From: Paramecium octaurelia
Taxonomy: Eukaryota > Ciliophora > Oligohymenophorea > Peniculida > Parameciidae
Direction of reading: 5' to 3'
Assembly: GCA_905182995.1 (NCBI GenBank)
Contig: CAJJDP010000106.1
Span: forward strand, 194,036 to 258,035
DNA length: 64,000 nt
Below are positions 24,769 to 38,149 of the stretch, in pieces; the stretch's first letter is position 1, and every line of letters begins with the position of its first letter. Under the pieces are notes generated by a model. That model worked only from the letters and a program-made list of their open reading frames with translations, was not told the origin of the DNA and did no database searches. Made by a program: the position numbers and the translations under genes.

Positions 24769-27236
24769 TCATAAAATTTTATACATTATTTGTCTAGCTA
24801 TGTATTGAGCAAATCTATTCTTATGACCCCGTATCTTCTCCAAAACTCTAGAATATATATTATAATTATTAATCAATTTAATCACTTTTGTGATATTATA
24901 ATGCGGGTAATAATGATCGTATTCTTCTACTTTATCAACGTTAGTTTCTGCATTAAATATCTAAGTTTAATTATCCTCCTGATTTTCTTGGGCATTATTT
25001 CCAGTAGGCACAAGTAGGTTTCTATGACTCACTTGCCTCATGCCTCTACCTTTAAATATCAGTCTCTGGTCTGGCTGATTCAAAGAACCCTATTAGGAAT
25101 GTTAAACAACTGTCTAATCAGGATATGATGATTCATCTTCATCATTTCTTTGAATGCCTAATCTAATTAGATATTTGCTGTCAACAACAGCCAGAGATTT
25201 ATTTTACTCCAAGATCTGATCCAAGGCTCTCTCCTTAATTAATTAGGAGTTGAACCTTGTCTTCTTTCTCTATCTCGTAAACGTATGTCTCTCATGATCT
25301 ACACTGCTATTGTAAATTGAGATCACTTTATTTTTGTTTTTTCTGAAGAAAACGAGAGGACAATGTTTGAATTGATGATGACTAGAACATGCCTCACAGA
25401 TTATTTGATTGTTGTTGTCTCCAAATTACGTTCGATCCAAAGTGAGTCTATACTTTTCATACTATCCGTTGTCATTCTGGAGGATATTCAAGAAATCAGT
25501 TTAATTTATGTAGGCTACCTAAACAAAGGTTTAGGCCACCATATCAAACTACATATAATCCTGAAAGAAGAACTCCCTTTCACAAACTAATTTCCCGCTT
25601 ATATATCTCTTAATTGTCCTGTCTAATAATACTGACTTGATTCTTCCAGATAACACTATGTATAGCTTATCAGGATGGTCATCCTTCTTAATGATAAATT
25701 CTTCAGGAGCATACGTTCTTTCATGAACACAAAAGCAAAGTTTCTTAAGGATATCATCAGAGAGATTTGAACCTAACAATTTAGAATTCTTTAAATAACT
25801 GTAATACATTGCTATTTAAACCTCCTATTTTAATTTTGGATTCAATTATCCCATTAATTCATCCAAGTCCAACTCTTCCTCCTATTTAAACTGCAAGTAA
25901 TATTCAATGTATTTTCGAACTCTAAATTGCAATTGTGTATTTAATCCCCTCTATTTTATGTGATTGCTTACTAGTCTAAGTTTGGCATTATTAAGGTTTT
26001 ATTATTCGGCTAATTTGTAGAAGATGCTTTGGATCATTCCTAAGGCATACCCAAATGTTCCAACTACTAGAAATGTCAGAAAAGTGACTAAGATTTTTTC
26101 AGGAGTTGTCACAGGTACTATGTCTCCATATCCCACAGTCATCGAGGTTATGGTAACCCAATACAATGAAGTAAAGTATTTTACATATGCGTCTGCTTCG
26201 TATATTCCTTGTTAGTGAAGCCATGTGTGCGTGTAACCGTTATCAACTTCAAGAATTGCAAAGTAATGAAATAAACAGGCACAAAAATGAGAAATCAACA
26301 AAAGAGAATAAATCAAACAGAATAGAGAATATATTACAGCTGTCTTTTCCTTGAAATTGGATATCTCCTCTATAACAACCATAGTCCTTCTTACCTTCGT
26401 CATGCGTATCAACATTAGATAATTTGCGAATGAGTAGCCGAACCATGACAGTATGAAGGGCAACACAACTGTTAGATCAATAATGAACTCTCCTTTCACG
26501 TAATGCCAAAAAATATCGCGTTTAGATGTATGCAATATCCCTCTAACATAGTAGCCTTTAAAAAAGTTCAAGACTAATTCGACCAAAAATATGCAACTTG
26601 GAAGAGTACTAAATAATAGGTAAGCATTTCCTATTTCTTCTCTACTCAAATCAAAGGACAATTGTAATGGAACATAGAGAATATTCATGATGGTTACAAA
26701 CATCAGGATAACATCCCATACAAATAGAAACTTATCCGCAGGTAGTAAAACAGTTTGATTACTTTTTAGAAATGACCATGTTCTCCACCAGATTGCATTG
26801 TTTAGTTTTCCTTGATACTTCATTTAACCAACCTATTTCTTAATAAAATGACACATACTCTTGTTGGCTTATTTTCTAACAGTCCACTATAAAGGTAATA
26901 TTAAAATGAGCTTGTCCGATCCCTTATCAAATAAAAAATGTTCTTATTCAATATCTTAAATCTATAAATAGGCGAATAATGCTTCAATTTAGTGATAAAA
27001 ATCACTATTTTTTGAATGATCTTTAAAGGCTTCAATTTCCATACACTAATTATTTTATCAATTTACTCACTGTTCTCGAACTGTTAGATTTCTTTTTCAA
27101 CATTATTCATGGCTTCTAATTCGATCCTCTTATCTTCCTAATGCTTTGCTTCCCTTAAGGCAAACTATAACAAGAATCTCGGCTTATTCATATGTAATGA
27201 TTTAGATTTATAAATTGCTTATAAAAAATTAACCAT
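24769..27236 (-). CDS. Second EAG/CNG-like K+ channel with CNBD and Cys/His knuckle
   Basis: An 813-residue six-TM channel. The S1 region follows KFLFVWDVILMFVTIMN; the filter is TSMTVGYGDIVP at about residue 358; the C-linker and CNBD follow, with LYIVLSGRIKSVLLD. Behind the CNBD, at about residue 605, is CEACSSHHQFKHC (CX2CX3HX4C), at the same place as the knuckle of the first channel. The CNBD lacks a recognisable FGE cassette. The start chosen (ATG at 27236..27234) is the first ATG after an upstream in-frame TGA. One 26-nt intron lies at 26858..26833. This is the complete copy; the 5' part is repeated at 27424..28579 by an assembly overlap. Confidence 0.92.
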
Positions 27237-27422
27237 TCTTAACACAGATTAAGTTGTCGAAAATTATCAAAAATTTATCTATTATACTTATAAGCCCCAT
27301 TCTTATTATAAATTTTCAGCAAAAATAGATTACATTTCGATACCCCATTCACACACTGGTATTGTGAATTTGAGTTTTATTCAGTGATGGATTTGCCAAT
27401 TGGTCAATATTTGAGAATTTGG
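26081..27422. repeat. First copy of a 1,342-bp exact direct repeat (contig overlap)
   Basis: Repeated exactly at 27424..28765 with an offset of 1,343 and a single n (27423) between the copies. It covers the 5' half of the K+ channel gene and some upstream sequence. This is the same pattern as the repeat around 16890, so it is best explained as two overlapping contigs left unmerged. Confidence 0.9.
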
Positions 27423-27423
27423 N

Positions 27424-28579
27424 AAAGTGACTAAGATTTTTTCAGGAGTTGTCACAGGTACTATGTCTCCATATCCCACAGTCATCGAGGTTATGGTAAC
27501 CCAATACAATGAAGTAAAGTATTTTACATATGCGTCTGCTTCGTATATTCCTTGTTAGTGAAGCCATGTGTGCGTGTAACCGTTATCAACTTCAAGAATT
27601 GCAAAGTAATGAAATAAACAGGCACAAAAATGAGAAATCAACAAAAGAGAATAAATCAAACAGAATAGAGAATATATTACAGCTGTCTTTTCCTTGAAAT
27701 TGGATATCTCCTCTATAACAACCATAGTCCTTCTTACCTTCGTCATGCGTATCAACATTAGATAATTTGCGAATGAGTAGCCGAACCATGACAGTATGAA
27801 GGGCAACACAACTGTTAGATCAATAATGAACTCTCCTTTCACGTAATGCCAAAAAATATCGCGTTTAGATGTATGCAATATCCCTCTAACATAGTAGCCT
27901 TTAAAAAAGTTCAAGACTAATTCGACCAAAAATATGCAACTTGGAAGAGTACTAAATAATAGGTAAGCATTTCCTATTTCTTCTCTACTCAAATCAAAGG
28001 ACAATTGTAATGGAACATAGAGAATATTCATGATGGTTACAAACATCAGGATAACATCCCATACAAATAGAAACTTATCCGCAGGTAGTAAAACAGTTTG
28101 ATTACTTTTTAGAAATGACCATGTTCTCCACCAGATTGCATTGTTTAGTTTTCCTTGATACTTCATTTAACCAACCTATTTCTTAATAAAATGACACATA
28201 CTCTTGTTGGCTTATTTTCTAACAGTCCACTATAAAGGTAATATTAAAATGAGCTTGTCCGATCCCTTATCAAATAAAAAATGTTCTTATTCAATATCTT
28301 AAATCTATAAATAGGCGAATAATGCTTCAATTTAGTGATAAAAATCACTATTTTTTGAATGATCTTTAAAGGCTTCAATTTCCATACACTAATTATTTTA
28401 TCAATTTACTCACTGTTCTCGAACTGTTAGATTTCTTTTTCAACATTATTCATGGCTTCTAATTCGATCCTCTTATCTTCCTAATGCTTTGCTTCCCTTA
28501 AGGCAAACTATAACAAGAATCTCGGCTTATTCATATGTAATGATTTAGATTTATAAATTGCTTATAAAAAATTAACCAT
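27424..28579 (-). other. Duplicate 5' fragment of the K+ channel gene (artefact copy)
   Basis: Identical to 26081..27236, with the same start codon and intron, cut off at the n. It is not an independent channel gene. Confidence 0.88.
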
Positions 28580-28765
28580 TCTTAACACAGATTAAGTTGT
28601 CGAAAATTATCAAAAATTTATCTATTATACTTATAAGCCCCATTCTTATTATAAATTTTCAGCAAAAATAGATTACATTTCGATACCCCATTCACACACT
28701 GGTATTGTGAATTTGAGTTTTATTCAGTGATGGATTTGCCAATTGGTCAATATTTGAGAATTTGG
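27424..28765. repeat. Second copy of the 1,342-bp exact repeat
   Basis: Partner of 26081..27422. The channel frame is cut at its left edge, and on its right it runs into unique DNA upstream of the IP3 receptor gene. The true locus is therefore 24769..27422 followed directly by 28766 onward. Confidence 0.9.
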
Positions 28766-29059
28766 AACTCGAACAAGATCGATTGCTAATGAAAGATGAG
28801 TTCCTGGACAAATTAATTAGATTGTCTTGAATTATAAAAGAGTTTCGGTTAAAATTGATTAACAAATAATTAAGGAAATAATAAATGGGTCGTTGATATT
28901 GGAGAAAATAACTTAATCATTATGTAACAATTTGATATAATTTGAAGATTGATTAATCGTTAGTATCGGTGTCATTTTCTGGGTCTCCCCGTGAACTTAA
29001 AAGCAATCGATGAACAATCTCTCTTTTCAGAACTAAATTATAATTAATTCATTTATATA
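28580..29059. other. Spacer between channel and IP3 receptor genes
   Basis: About 480 bp between two divergent starts. Short plus-strand frames (for example around 28766-28830) and minus-strand frames (around 29000-28920) have coding-like composition, but none has a clear start, end and intron structure. Any gene here would be under 60 codons. It probably holds the promoters of both channel genes. Confidence 0.4.
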
Positions 29060-32000
29060 ATGGAAGAAGAATAATAAATCTTGAAATATGGAGACAATAT
29101 TATTCTGAGATGCATGGTAGACAACAAAATCTATTATCTACTTGCTCGAAACGAACAGTACCTTATGGAGACTAGGTTGTAATTAGGTAACTCTTGCACC
29201 TTTAATATGTATAATTTCCCTCAACATATGGTGTTTACTGTGTTTCCCAAGCTTTTATACGAAGCCCAAAAGAAATACAATTCCGACTAGTAGTTTGGAG
29301 CCTCTCTGGACTTTTAGAAGCAACTCCTTTATACGAGAATGGAGACTGAAAAAAAATATAATCAAAATCTTTTGAAGTAAACTAAGGGACAAAAAATCAT
29401 GTATGGAGATACGATAATGCTCTATCAACCATTGAGTTAAGTATTTTTGTTAAGAGCAGAAAATAATAATTCAAATTCAAATATAGGAACCATTTTGAGT
29501 TCCTCAATGTATTTTACAGTCCAACCTGATCCCTTGGCATTGGACATCAAATAAGGATGTCCAGTCCATTCCTTTGATCAGTTTCTGCTTGTTTAAAGTG
29601 ACACCATCTTAAAATTTGACACTCTCCAAGAAATTTATCGATTGCCTGAGGTTGTTAAATCTCACAACCTTGATCACAACAATCAGTTTCTAACTATCCC
29701 AGCAATGATTGAAAATCAATACCAATTTAAATTCTACAAAGCCCAATACAGACAATTCGCAACAGATTCGAAAGAATCCATAAGCCATAACACACTACAA
29801 GCAATAGTATTAAAATAAGACAAAGATAAACTCCATTTGTTCTATGGTTAGTATGTAAGAATAGTCCATATGTAATAAAAAATAAAGAAGGAACGATAGG
29901 AATCAAGAGTTAGATCAATTAAAATAGAGGATGCCCAAGAAAATTAAATCAATAAAGGGTATTTGACATCCTCAATCAATGCTGTTGGGTGTTACCCATA
30001 AGTGTATCTGTAGATCAATGATGTCTAAAATGCCGATTTAATTGAAAAGGCAGCATCAATTTTCTAGATCTTGCCAGAGAACGATCAAAAGTACAGTGAT
30101 GAAATCTAATTCAGTGTTGGTAATAAACCAAATTTGGTGGGTTACACTACTTTCTTGCTTAGACACATGTTGACAGGCGAGTTCTTAAGAGTCAATCCCT
30201 TTGATAATAAACTCTAATTGTCCAAAGAAATTATCAACAAATATAGACAAATTAATACTCTGTCATCTAAAAAGTTAGATGCTGTAAAATAAACTGAACC
30301 AAAATCAACCACGCAAAAAAACTTACCAGGAATCAAATTGTATAGAAATCTGATGAATTAACAAAATAACAATCTTTAAAATAATATCGCTAATCAATAA
30401 GATGATCGCATAGCCACTCAATACTAATAAACCTAAAGTAATTAGGAAGAATTTGATCAAGATTCTTGTTTGGCAGATCATCAATTACTATTTGTTACTA
30501 AATTAGGCAATAATCCCATATTCTATAAGGATTAATTGCCATTCACTAATGATACCACTTTCAATATTGCTACAAAGGATGGGAAAAGTCCAATTGAAGT
30601 TGACAACTAAGAAGAGGGTGGATATCAGGTTAAATTAATTACTAAATTGGGAATGTTTAATCAATATGGTGAAGAGAATGTGGAGTAAGCCTTATATAGA
30701 TAATTGCATGAAGAGTGGGTGACTTTGATCCCTGATTTGGATTCTTTCATGAAGAAGAACAAATATCAATTGTCAGCTTAAGAAAAGTAAGTTCTTGAGT
30801 TTATAGAGTATGAAAAGAAGAGACAAGCCAAAAACAAGGTTGATATGCGACATTACAAATCTGACGATGAAACTTTTAAACCTACTTTCATTAACTTGAA
30901 TCCTCTTAATACTAAGTACATGGATGTATTGGCATCTGAGGAATTTTCAGGATCGAATTTTAAATTTGAAGTTGTAGACCAAAGTGAAATTGAAGAATTG
31001 AGTGAAGTCTTAGATTTGATGTTTCCTATCGTTGCTTTGGCTAAAAACTCTATCCAATTGTCCACTTTAAAATTCAAATTCAAAGATCTTAAATTTAAAG
31101 ATTCCAAAGAATAAAAAGATCTTGCATCTCAATTTCTTAGATGCCAGGCCCAAACTGTTTAAAATGTAAATCAAGCAGTTAAGTCTCTCATTAAAATTAT
31201 GTTATGGTTGACTGCCAGTTAGGAAACCTTGGCCTAAGAAAATCTAATCTCTGAACCTTTGGTAAGGAGACAATGCATTGCCAGGGAAATCGGTTGCATA
31301 GATTATGTGAATAAAATTATCTATGAATTGAATATCAATGGGTTATTGTATGAGGACAAAGATTCTAATAGACAAGATGAGATTTAGGAGGAAGTCTAAG
31401 AGGAGGAAATATTTTAATAGGATATCAATTAATTAATAGATGCACTTTCCTCATTTTTATAATTGGTATGCAAGAATTCCAGTGATAATTCTCTGTATGT
31501 CGTTTAATGGTATTGTCTCTATAAGCATATCCTGCTTAGAGGACAAGTCAACGATTTAATGAAACTAGACATCTTGATTACACAGTTATTCCAATAATCT
31601 GATGTTATGGTTTCCTTTGAATTTGAAGTCACTCAATTATCGAAAGAAACCAAATTCACAAATTACAACAAACATGCATTTAATTTGTTGATTGCCTTTT
31701 GTCTCTTCACCGAATTTAGAAAAAAGGAAGGAATCGAAGGAATTATAGATCATATCTTTAAACAAAATAAGGATTCCATATTCTCTCAATATATATTTGA
31801 TGGCAACTTTCAATCGGTGTTGAGAGAGAAACTCCAAGACTTCTCAAAAACGATCAGAAAGTCTATTGATTCTAACAATCCAAGTTAGAGTCCATTAATG
31901 ATAGATGGAGTCAATCTCCCAAACAAATAACAACAACACGACTATATCATATCTTGTGTGAGATTGGCTTCAGAAATATCTAAATCATCTCCAGCTTTGA

Positions 32001-35000
32001 CTCTAAAGGAAATTAAGACCTTGTTCCCCTTCTACACTGTTGCCTAAATAATCCAAGACAATAGCATTTCTTCATTAACAAAATCATACTTCTTAGAGCT
32101 GTTCCAGAATTCATACATGGCCAAACACTTAAAGCCTTTGCCAATGGCCCAATTCCCTTAATATTTGAAAATGGTAGTGAAACAGTAAAAGGGGAAAGGA
32201 TTCTTGTCACTTTTTAAAAAAGAAGAGTATGAGATCATTCTCTATGCTTTTGCTCAGAAAAAGATATCTGATGTCTACAAGAAGGTGGCACAGAAATATT
32301 TAGTCGAAAGTGATAAGACTGTGGACTTTTGGCTGTATTTATCAGATTTCATTTCAAATTTCTGGAAAACCAAGTCAATTTATGAAATTAAAGGGAATGA
32401 TCATGTTTATATCAAATAACTCATTTTAACATTTACAGAATTTTTAAAAAAAGGATTATTTATTGAATATCTTAGCAACGCTCACAACTTCTATAATATG
32501 TACCATAAATTCATTGAATTCTTGAAGAACTCTGTTGTATCAGCTACTTTGGAAGAGAAGTACATCAAACATTAGTTGTAAGGCAATAAAAAATCAAAAG
32601 AATAGAAACCTTTAGAGGTGAAAGATTACTTATTTGAAAGTACCGTGACATAGAGGGCAGTGTCTAGAACGACGACTTATGCAAAGAGTATGATTTGGCT
32701 TGACGAACTAATTGAGATTCTGATTCTGCTAGAATAGTTTTAATAATCGAGGATGGCAGATTAATTTATTATCACAGAAGACAATTAAACTATATTTGAT
32801 GATCTTCAATACTTATAGAAGTTCGCAAAGGACAAAAAGTATGCAGATGTAGTCTAAAGATTGAGATAAGCCAAGAGAGCTAGTTATCATACTAGAGGGT
32901 AGCCCTCTCAAAGCTAGCTTGGCCAGAAGGATATATTTACAACACAAGAGTTGGCGACGATGTTGAGAGAGTGTTCTTATGCTCGTAAGACTGTAATTTT
33001 AGAATATATGGGAGGTATAAAATAAACAGATATTTCATTGGTTTACTTTTTAATTGAATTGCTTACATTAAATCAAATAAGATTATCAGCAAAAGTCACT
33101 GAGTTATTGTGGCTGATCTACTCATCAAGAAGTAACTTTCTTTAAACGTTGAATTAAACTATTTTGATCGAGGCATTTGATTAAGGTGAGTTGTAATTAT
33201 TGGTAAATTAAAATATATTTACAGACTTTTCTAACATTTATTGGAAATTACACTTTGCAATTATCGATTTAAAGTCATCTCTGGAAAAGGATTCTAGTAA
33301 ACACTACGAAACTATTAATGATGCTTTATCAGATATGTTAGTAATCTTCTTTCCTGATTATGCAGCAAAATCTGACATGTAAATGTTTATGGAAATTAAC
33401 TAATTGGAAAATGAAGAGAAACATTACTAGGCACAAGAAGAGAAGATGGTTAAGAGCAAAGTAAAATAGGAAGTGGCTATCATTGAGCAATTTGTGTCAA
33501 AAGCAGAACTTGATTTAATTGATGTTTCAGCATAGAGTCCTATGAGGGATAAGCAAGAAGAATAGTTATAATCTTTGAAGTCTGCCACTATGGATTAGTA
33601 ATAGAAGTATGTTTGGAAAATCAATAATTCATTATCAATCGACGTGTTGACCATATTTTATAGATAAAAGTTACTGAGATACTTGGGATTTCATGATTTG
33701 ATGTAAAAATTGGTTGAAAACTTAATATAAGAAACAAGTACTCTATTTAGAGAGAAGGATGTACTTGTAAGTAATGCAAACAAGAAAGGATGGGAAATTA
33801 AAAGTGACATCTTAGAAAAGAGCATTTTGTTTTTGATTTATTTTGTAATACGAAATGAAGAAAACCAAGAAATGATACTCAATTTAAGTAAGCGCAAAGA
33901 TTCATTTCTTCATGAAATGTCTAATGTTAAGAGAAAGTAGATGCAAACTTTAATATATATATTGTTTGCTGAACTGTTTCGAGACAATTATAATATCTTA
34001 TTCTCATTAGATAAGTACAATGATGAAAATTCAATTTTGGCCAAATTATTCTCTATTTTTGGTAACAATTTTGCAAATAAAAATTATGAAGCAGCCATCT
34101 ATTTCCTTCAATTTTTACAAATCCTTTTGAAAGTCAAAGAAAGCGATGTTGTGTAAAATAATTATGTTATTGTTCATCTGTTTTAATCTACTAAATAGTT
34201 AACCACATTCCCTAAAGACATTGGTACTCTCATTCAAACTATTTATCTCTTTAGATTGGAATAATTCTTCACAGGTAGTCATGCACCTGCACCTCCAACA
34301 CAGCACAATTAACAAAAACATCCCTAAATCAATGGATTTATAGAAATGCCAATAGAAATTTTGTTCATGACTGAACTACTAAGGTTGATGAGATTTATTT
34401 GTTCCAAAAGATCAGTTCTAATCAATGAATTCGTTAAAAAGCTCTTTCCAGTGAATAGAGTGGCTGAGATGTTAAAGCAATTGGATGAGTGGTACCCATT
34501 GAAATCTGAGCTTATACTCTATTTTCAGAGTGTATTTTTAGAGAATCTACAATTCATTACATTTGAAGAAAAACAAGAAGTTGTTAAAACTATTACTGAA
34601 GTGATTTTTAAATAAATGACTGTAAGTTTTGTGGAGAATTAGAATCTTAAGAAAATGGCAAATGCAAAATTAGTAAATAGCGTTGTGTTCAATATTTTTG
34701 GCATAAGAAATCAGTATACAAATTAAGAGTTCATTATGTCAATACCCCATGAGAAAGCAAGTTTCATCTATGTGATTTTCGGAGTGTTGGAAGTTACAAA
34801 GAACTTTGTAAAGAAGGTTTGTCCAAAGTATTTCTTTAAAGATGAACAAGAGTACTTTGAGGATTTTGTTTAGAATGAACTTCTTTTTATGGCATAAACC
34901 ATTAGCGAAACCATTCAGAGAGTTTATGAGTTCGCTTCTGATATCCACAATGGAGGTTCTGGAGGCAGAATGAAAAATTCCAATATTAAAAGGAAAAGTG

Positions 35001-38000
35001 GATAAAAAACAACCAAACTATATAATTTAACACATAAACTGTTGTCTAGTAATTAGGATGAGTAGAATCAAGAATTAAGTATTTTGGCTAAAGAGGACAA
35101 TGAAGTTGATAAGGACAATATTATTAGAATAATTGAAACGATATAATCGGTTTAGACTTTAGACATTGCCTTTTAGTTGCAAAGAAACGATTTGCAGTAA
35201 GGAGAATAAGGGATTCTAGATAAATGGACTAATTCCATAAAATCATAGAGGACAAAACTAGTAGATGAACACCTTGTAGCTTCGGAGAGAGAGAATGAAA
35301 TTCAATAATTAGTAAATCTAATTGTTACGTTAAAAAGGGATGACACCACAAAGTTTAAGAGAATGGTAACTGCCCTTATTTAGATGTTATCTGAAACATC
35401 AATATCTCCATCAGTCAAATTGAAATCTATCAACATTGTAAGAAAACTATCAAATTATAAAGAAGATCTTCACATAACTAAATCGATTCTTAAAGATTTG
35501 GGAGAATTAGGATTCACTGATTTTCTTTGCGATTTAATCAAACTAGAGGGGGATTCCGAATAAAAGCTGGAATACATTAAAGCTTTTGTAGATTATATAG
35601 ATGATTCATCAAGGGAAATTTAGAACTCCTTCTTATTATATTTGTAGAGAGATCTTTAGAATACGTTTATCAATAATATGTAGAACTTCATCACAGATAT
35701 GTTCTAAGATGTCAGAATGGCTGAGATATCAAAAATAGAAAGGAAGAATAGAAATATCAATAGAATACTCAATAATAAGATAAATGGATGCATTTTGATT
35801 TTTGAAATGTTTCGTTTAGGTTGTGAAGATCATTTTAGTGATATGTAAAACTTTTTGAGGATTTAACCAAATAGTAAACAGCCCATTAATTTTATCATGT
35901 TTACAGCTGATCTTTTTGAGAAATATGTTGAAATAATGAATGAACATAATGCTGCTTTAGGTTAAAAAATTCTCGATTTTTTAATTGAATGTGTATAGGG
36001 TCCTTGTCTAGAGAATCAAACTGAATTATGTTAATCTACTAAGATATTGGAGGCATTGGAATAAATTATAGTTTAACAAAGAGTCGAGAAAGAGATGTTT
36101 CAAAGAAGAGACATTGTATTCTCCTCTTTAAGAAGTAAAGTATTCTTACTTCAATTATCTCTAATGGAAGGTAATAGTGATTAAGAGATTGCTAGAAAGA
36201 TATCTCATTACTTCAATCCTGAGATTTTCTTTGAGAGAGTATACTTGGTGTACTGGAAAATCATTAAAAAGATAAGAAATACTTAGATGCAAATAAATCT
36301 AGAAGTGAAAGTATTGGATAGAGTGAAATCAGAAGCAGAAGAAGCCATAAATCATCATGGGGTTATTTAGACAAAGGACACAAAAGAGACTTTGCCTAAT
36401 TAGAATTTATTCATGGAATTCTTCTCTGAGAATTTTCATAGTGCTCGTTCACATTAGCACTTGAAAGTCTCGTCATAATCTTTTGTAAATGCTATTTAAG
36501 AGGAAGAGATGGAAGAAATGGTTGGCGAGACTTTTATGATGTATCTATTACTCAAGAAACTCAGCAAATACATTCCTAGGATCAAAGATATTGAAAGTAA
36601 TCCAAAATTGAGAAGAGCTCTTAATTACTACAAAAATGAGACTGCTTCAATTGAAATTGTGAATATGAATGGCAAATTAGAGAAAATCTATTTTTAGGTT
36701 CCAACTCTAATGAAATATTTAACAGAGGAAACCAAACTATAATTTATGGAAGAGGTAGAAAGAGATTCTATTAATGATAAGATCAATGGATTACTAGATA
36801 ACATGGATTATTTCTATATGGAAATGGTGCATTTTATGAAATTAAGAAAAATTGGTATTAGATTTAACAACAATTTCATTGTTTATCTCAGAAATGTATG
36901 TATCATTTTGGCTCTCCTTTTGAATATCTTAATTACAATAAATGACACTGAAGAAAAACTGGCGAACTTAGCCAAAGCCATAGCTATATTGGATTGTATT
37001 TTGTATGGATTGATCATGCTCATTTGGATATTTATTAGAATGTAATTGGAGTATGATCGAATCTATAAGTAGGTGTCTGATTTGATCTAATTGAATTACA
37101 ATAAGAAATCCAATCAAGGTTAGTCTTAATAAGTTAATCCAAAAACAGTCATATATCCATTCTAAATTACACTATTGCAAACATTTCATATTGTTAAAAG
37201 AATGTTATTCAGTAGTTATACTTTTTATTGGTTTTTATTGCTGGTAGTCAATTTGCTGGGTCTGCTGTATAATAAACTCTTCTATGGATTTCTACTGTTG
37301 GATATCATAGATCATTCTTAAGTGTTACGAAACGTTATCAAAAGTATTTCACTCAATTATAAGCAACTGCTGATGACTGCCTTGTTGGGAGTATTAATAA
37401 TGTATATAAATGTTGTATGTAATTAGGTATTTGTATTCATTGGTAGCATATCAAAGCGTTGATTTTAAATAGTAATTAAAAGAGAATAATAATGGAGCAG
37501 AAGATGAGACTTCTGATCCTTTAGATTAAACAGTTTGTTTTTCTGCCTTTTAATGTCTGGTTTTCGTAATTCATCAAGGTTTGAGAGCAGGAGGTGGTAT
37601 AGGAGATGTTCTTGAAGCACCTCCAACGCATTCAAATTAAGATTACTATTCATAGCGAGTTCTCTATGACGTGAGCTTCTTTATTCTCATTAATATTATT
37701 TGGTTGAACATTATCTTTGGTATCATTATCGACACCTTTGCTGAGTTGAGAGATTAGAAGAATCAAAAAGGTAATCATCATGTATTATGTAAGACTTTGA
37801 TTCTCAGAACAGATGTTATATTTGTGACTTAACAAGAACGGTATTTGAAAAGGAAGGTATATCCTTCGATAATCATGTTAACAAGTATCACAACCCTTGG
37901 AATTACTTGGCCTATTTGATATACTTAAAGGTGAAGCAGAAGACTGAGCATACAGGCACTGAATCATATGTCTATAGCAAATTCTTGCAAAATGATATTA

Positions 38001-38110
38001 GTTGGCTACCCATCTAGAAAGCTCTGGATTTGGAGTTGATAGTAGAACAATAGCCGAAATAGGCAGTTGATTTCAATGCTGAAGACCATAATTAAAAATC
38101 GCTTCATTGA
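29060..38110 (+). CDS. IP3 receptor/ryanodine-type calcium-release channel
   Basis: A giant gene of about 2,999 residues. It encodes an ER or vacuolar Ca2+-release channel of the IP3R/RyR superfamily, known in Paramecium as the CRC family. Residues 1-400 have beta-trefoil/MIR character, and helical RIH-like regions follow. Near the C-terminus are hydrophobic helices ([34 protein letters not shown]), the pore signature GGGIGDV at about residue 2835, and a last helix, [16 protein letters not shown], followed by [10 protein letters not shown]2H2 zinc module, CYIC...HVNKYHN, then closes the gating ring, as in IP3R. Two introns only: 37458..37482 and 37782..37807. The total is an exact codon multiple. 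Whether IP3 binds cannot be judged by eye. Confidence 0.94.
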
Positions 38111-38149
38111 ATTAAACCTTAAATTAGTTAAAAATATTCATTTAAATTT

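Noticed and set aside
28980..29030. Possible C/D-box-like RNA (ATGA... followed by a CTGA-like end)
   Set aside because: Only loose box matches, with no terminal stem or target complement visible; too weak to call.
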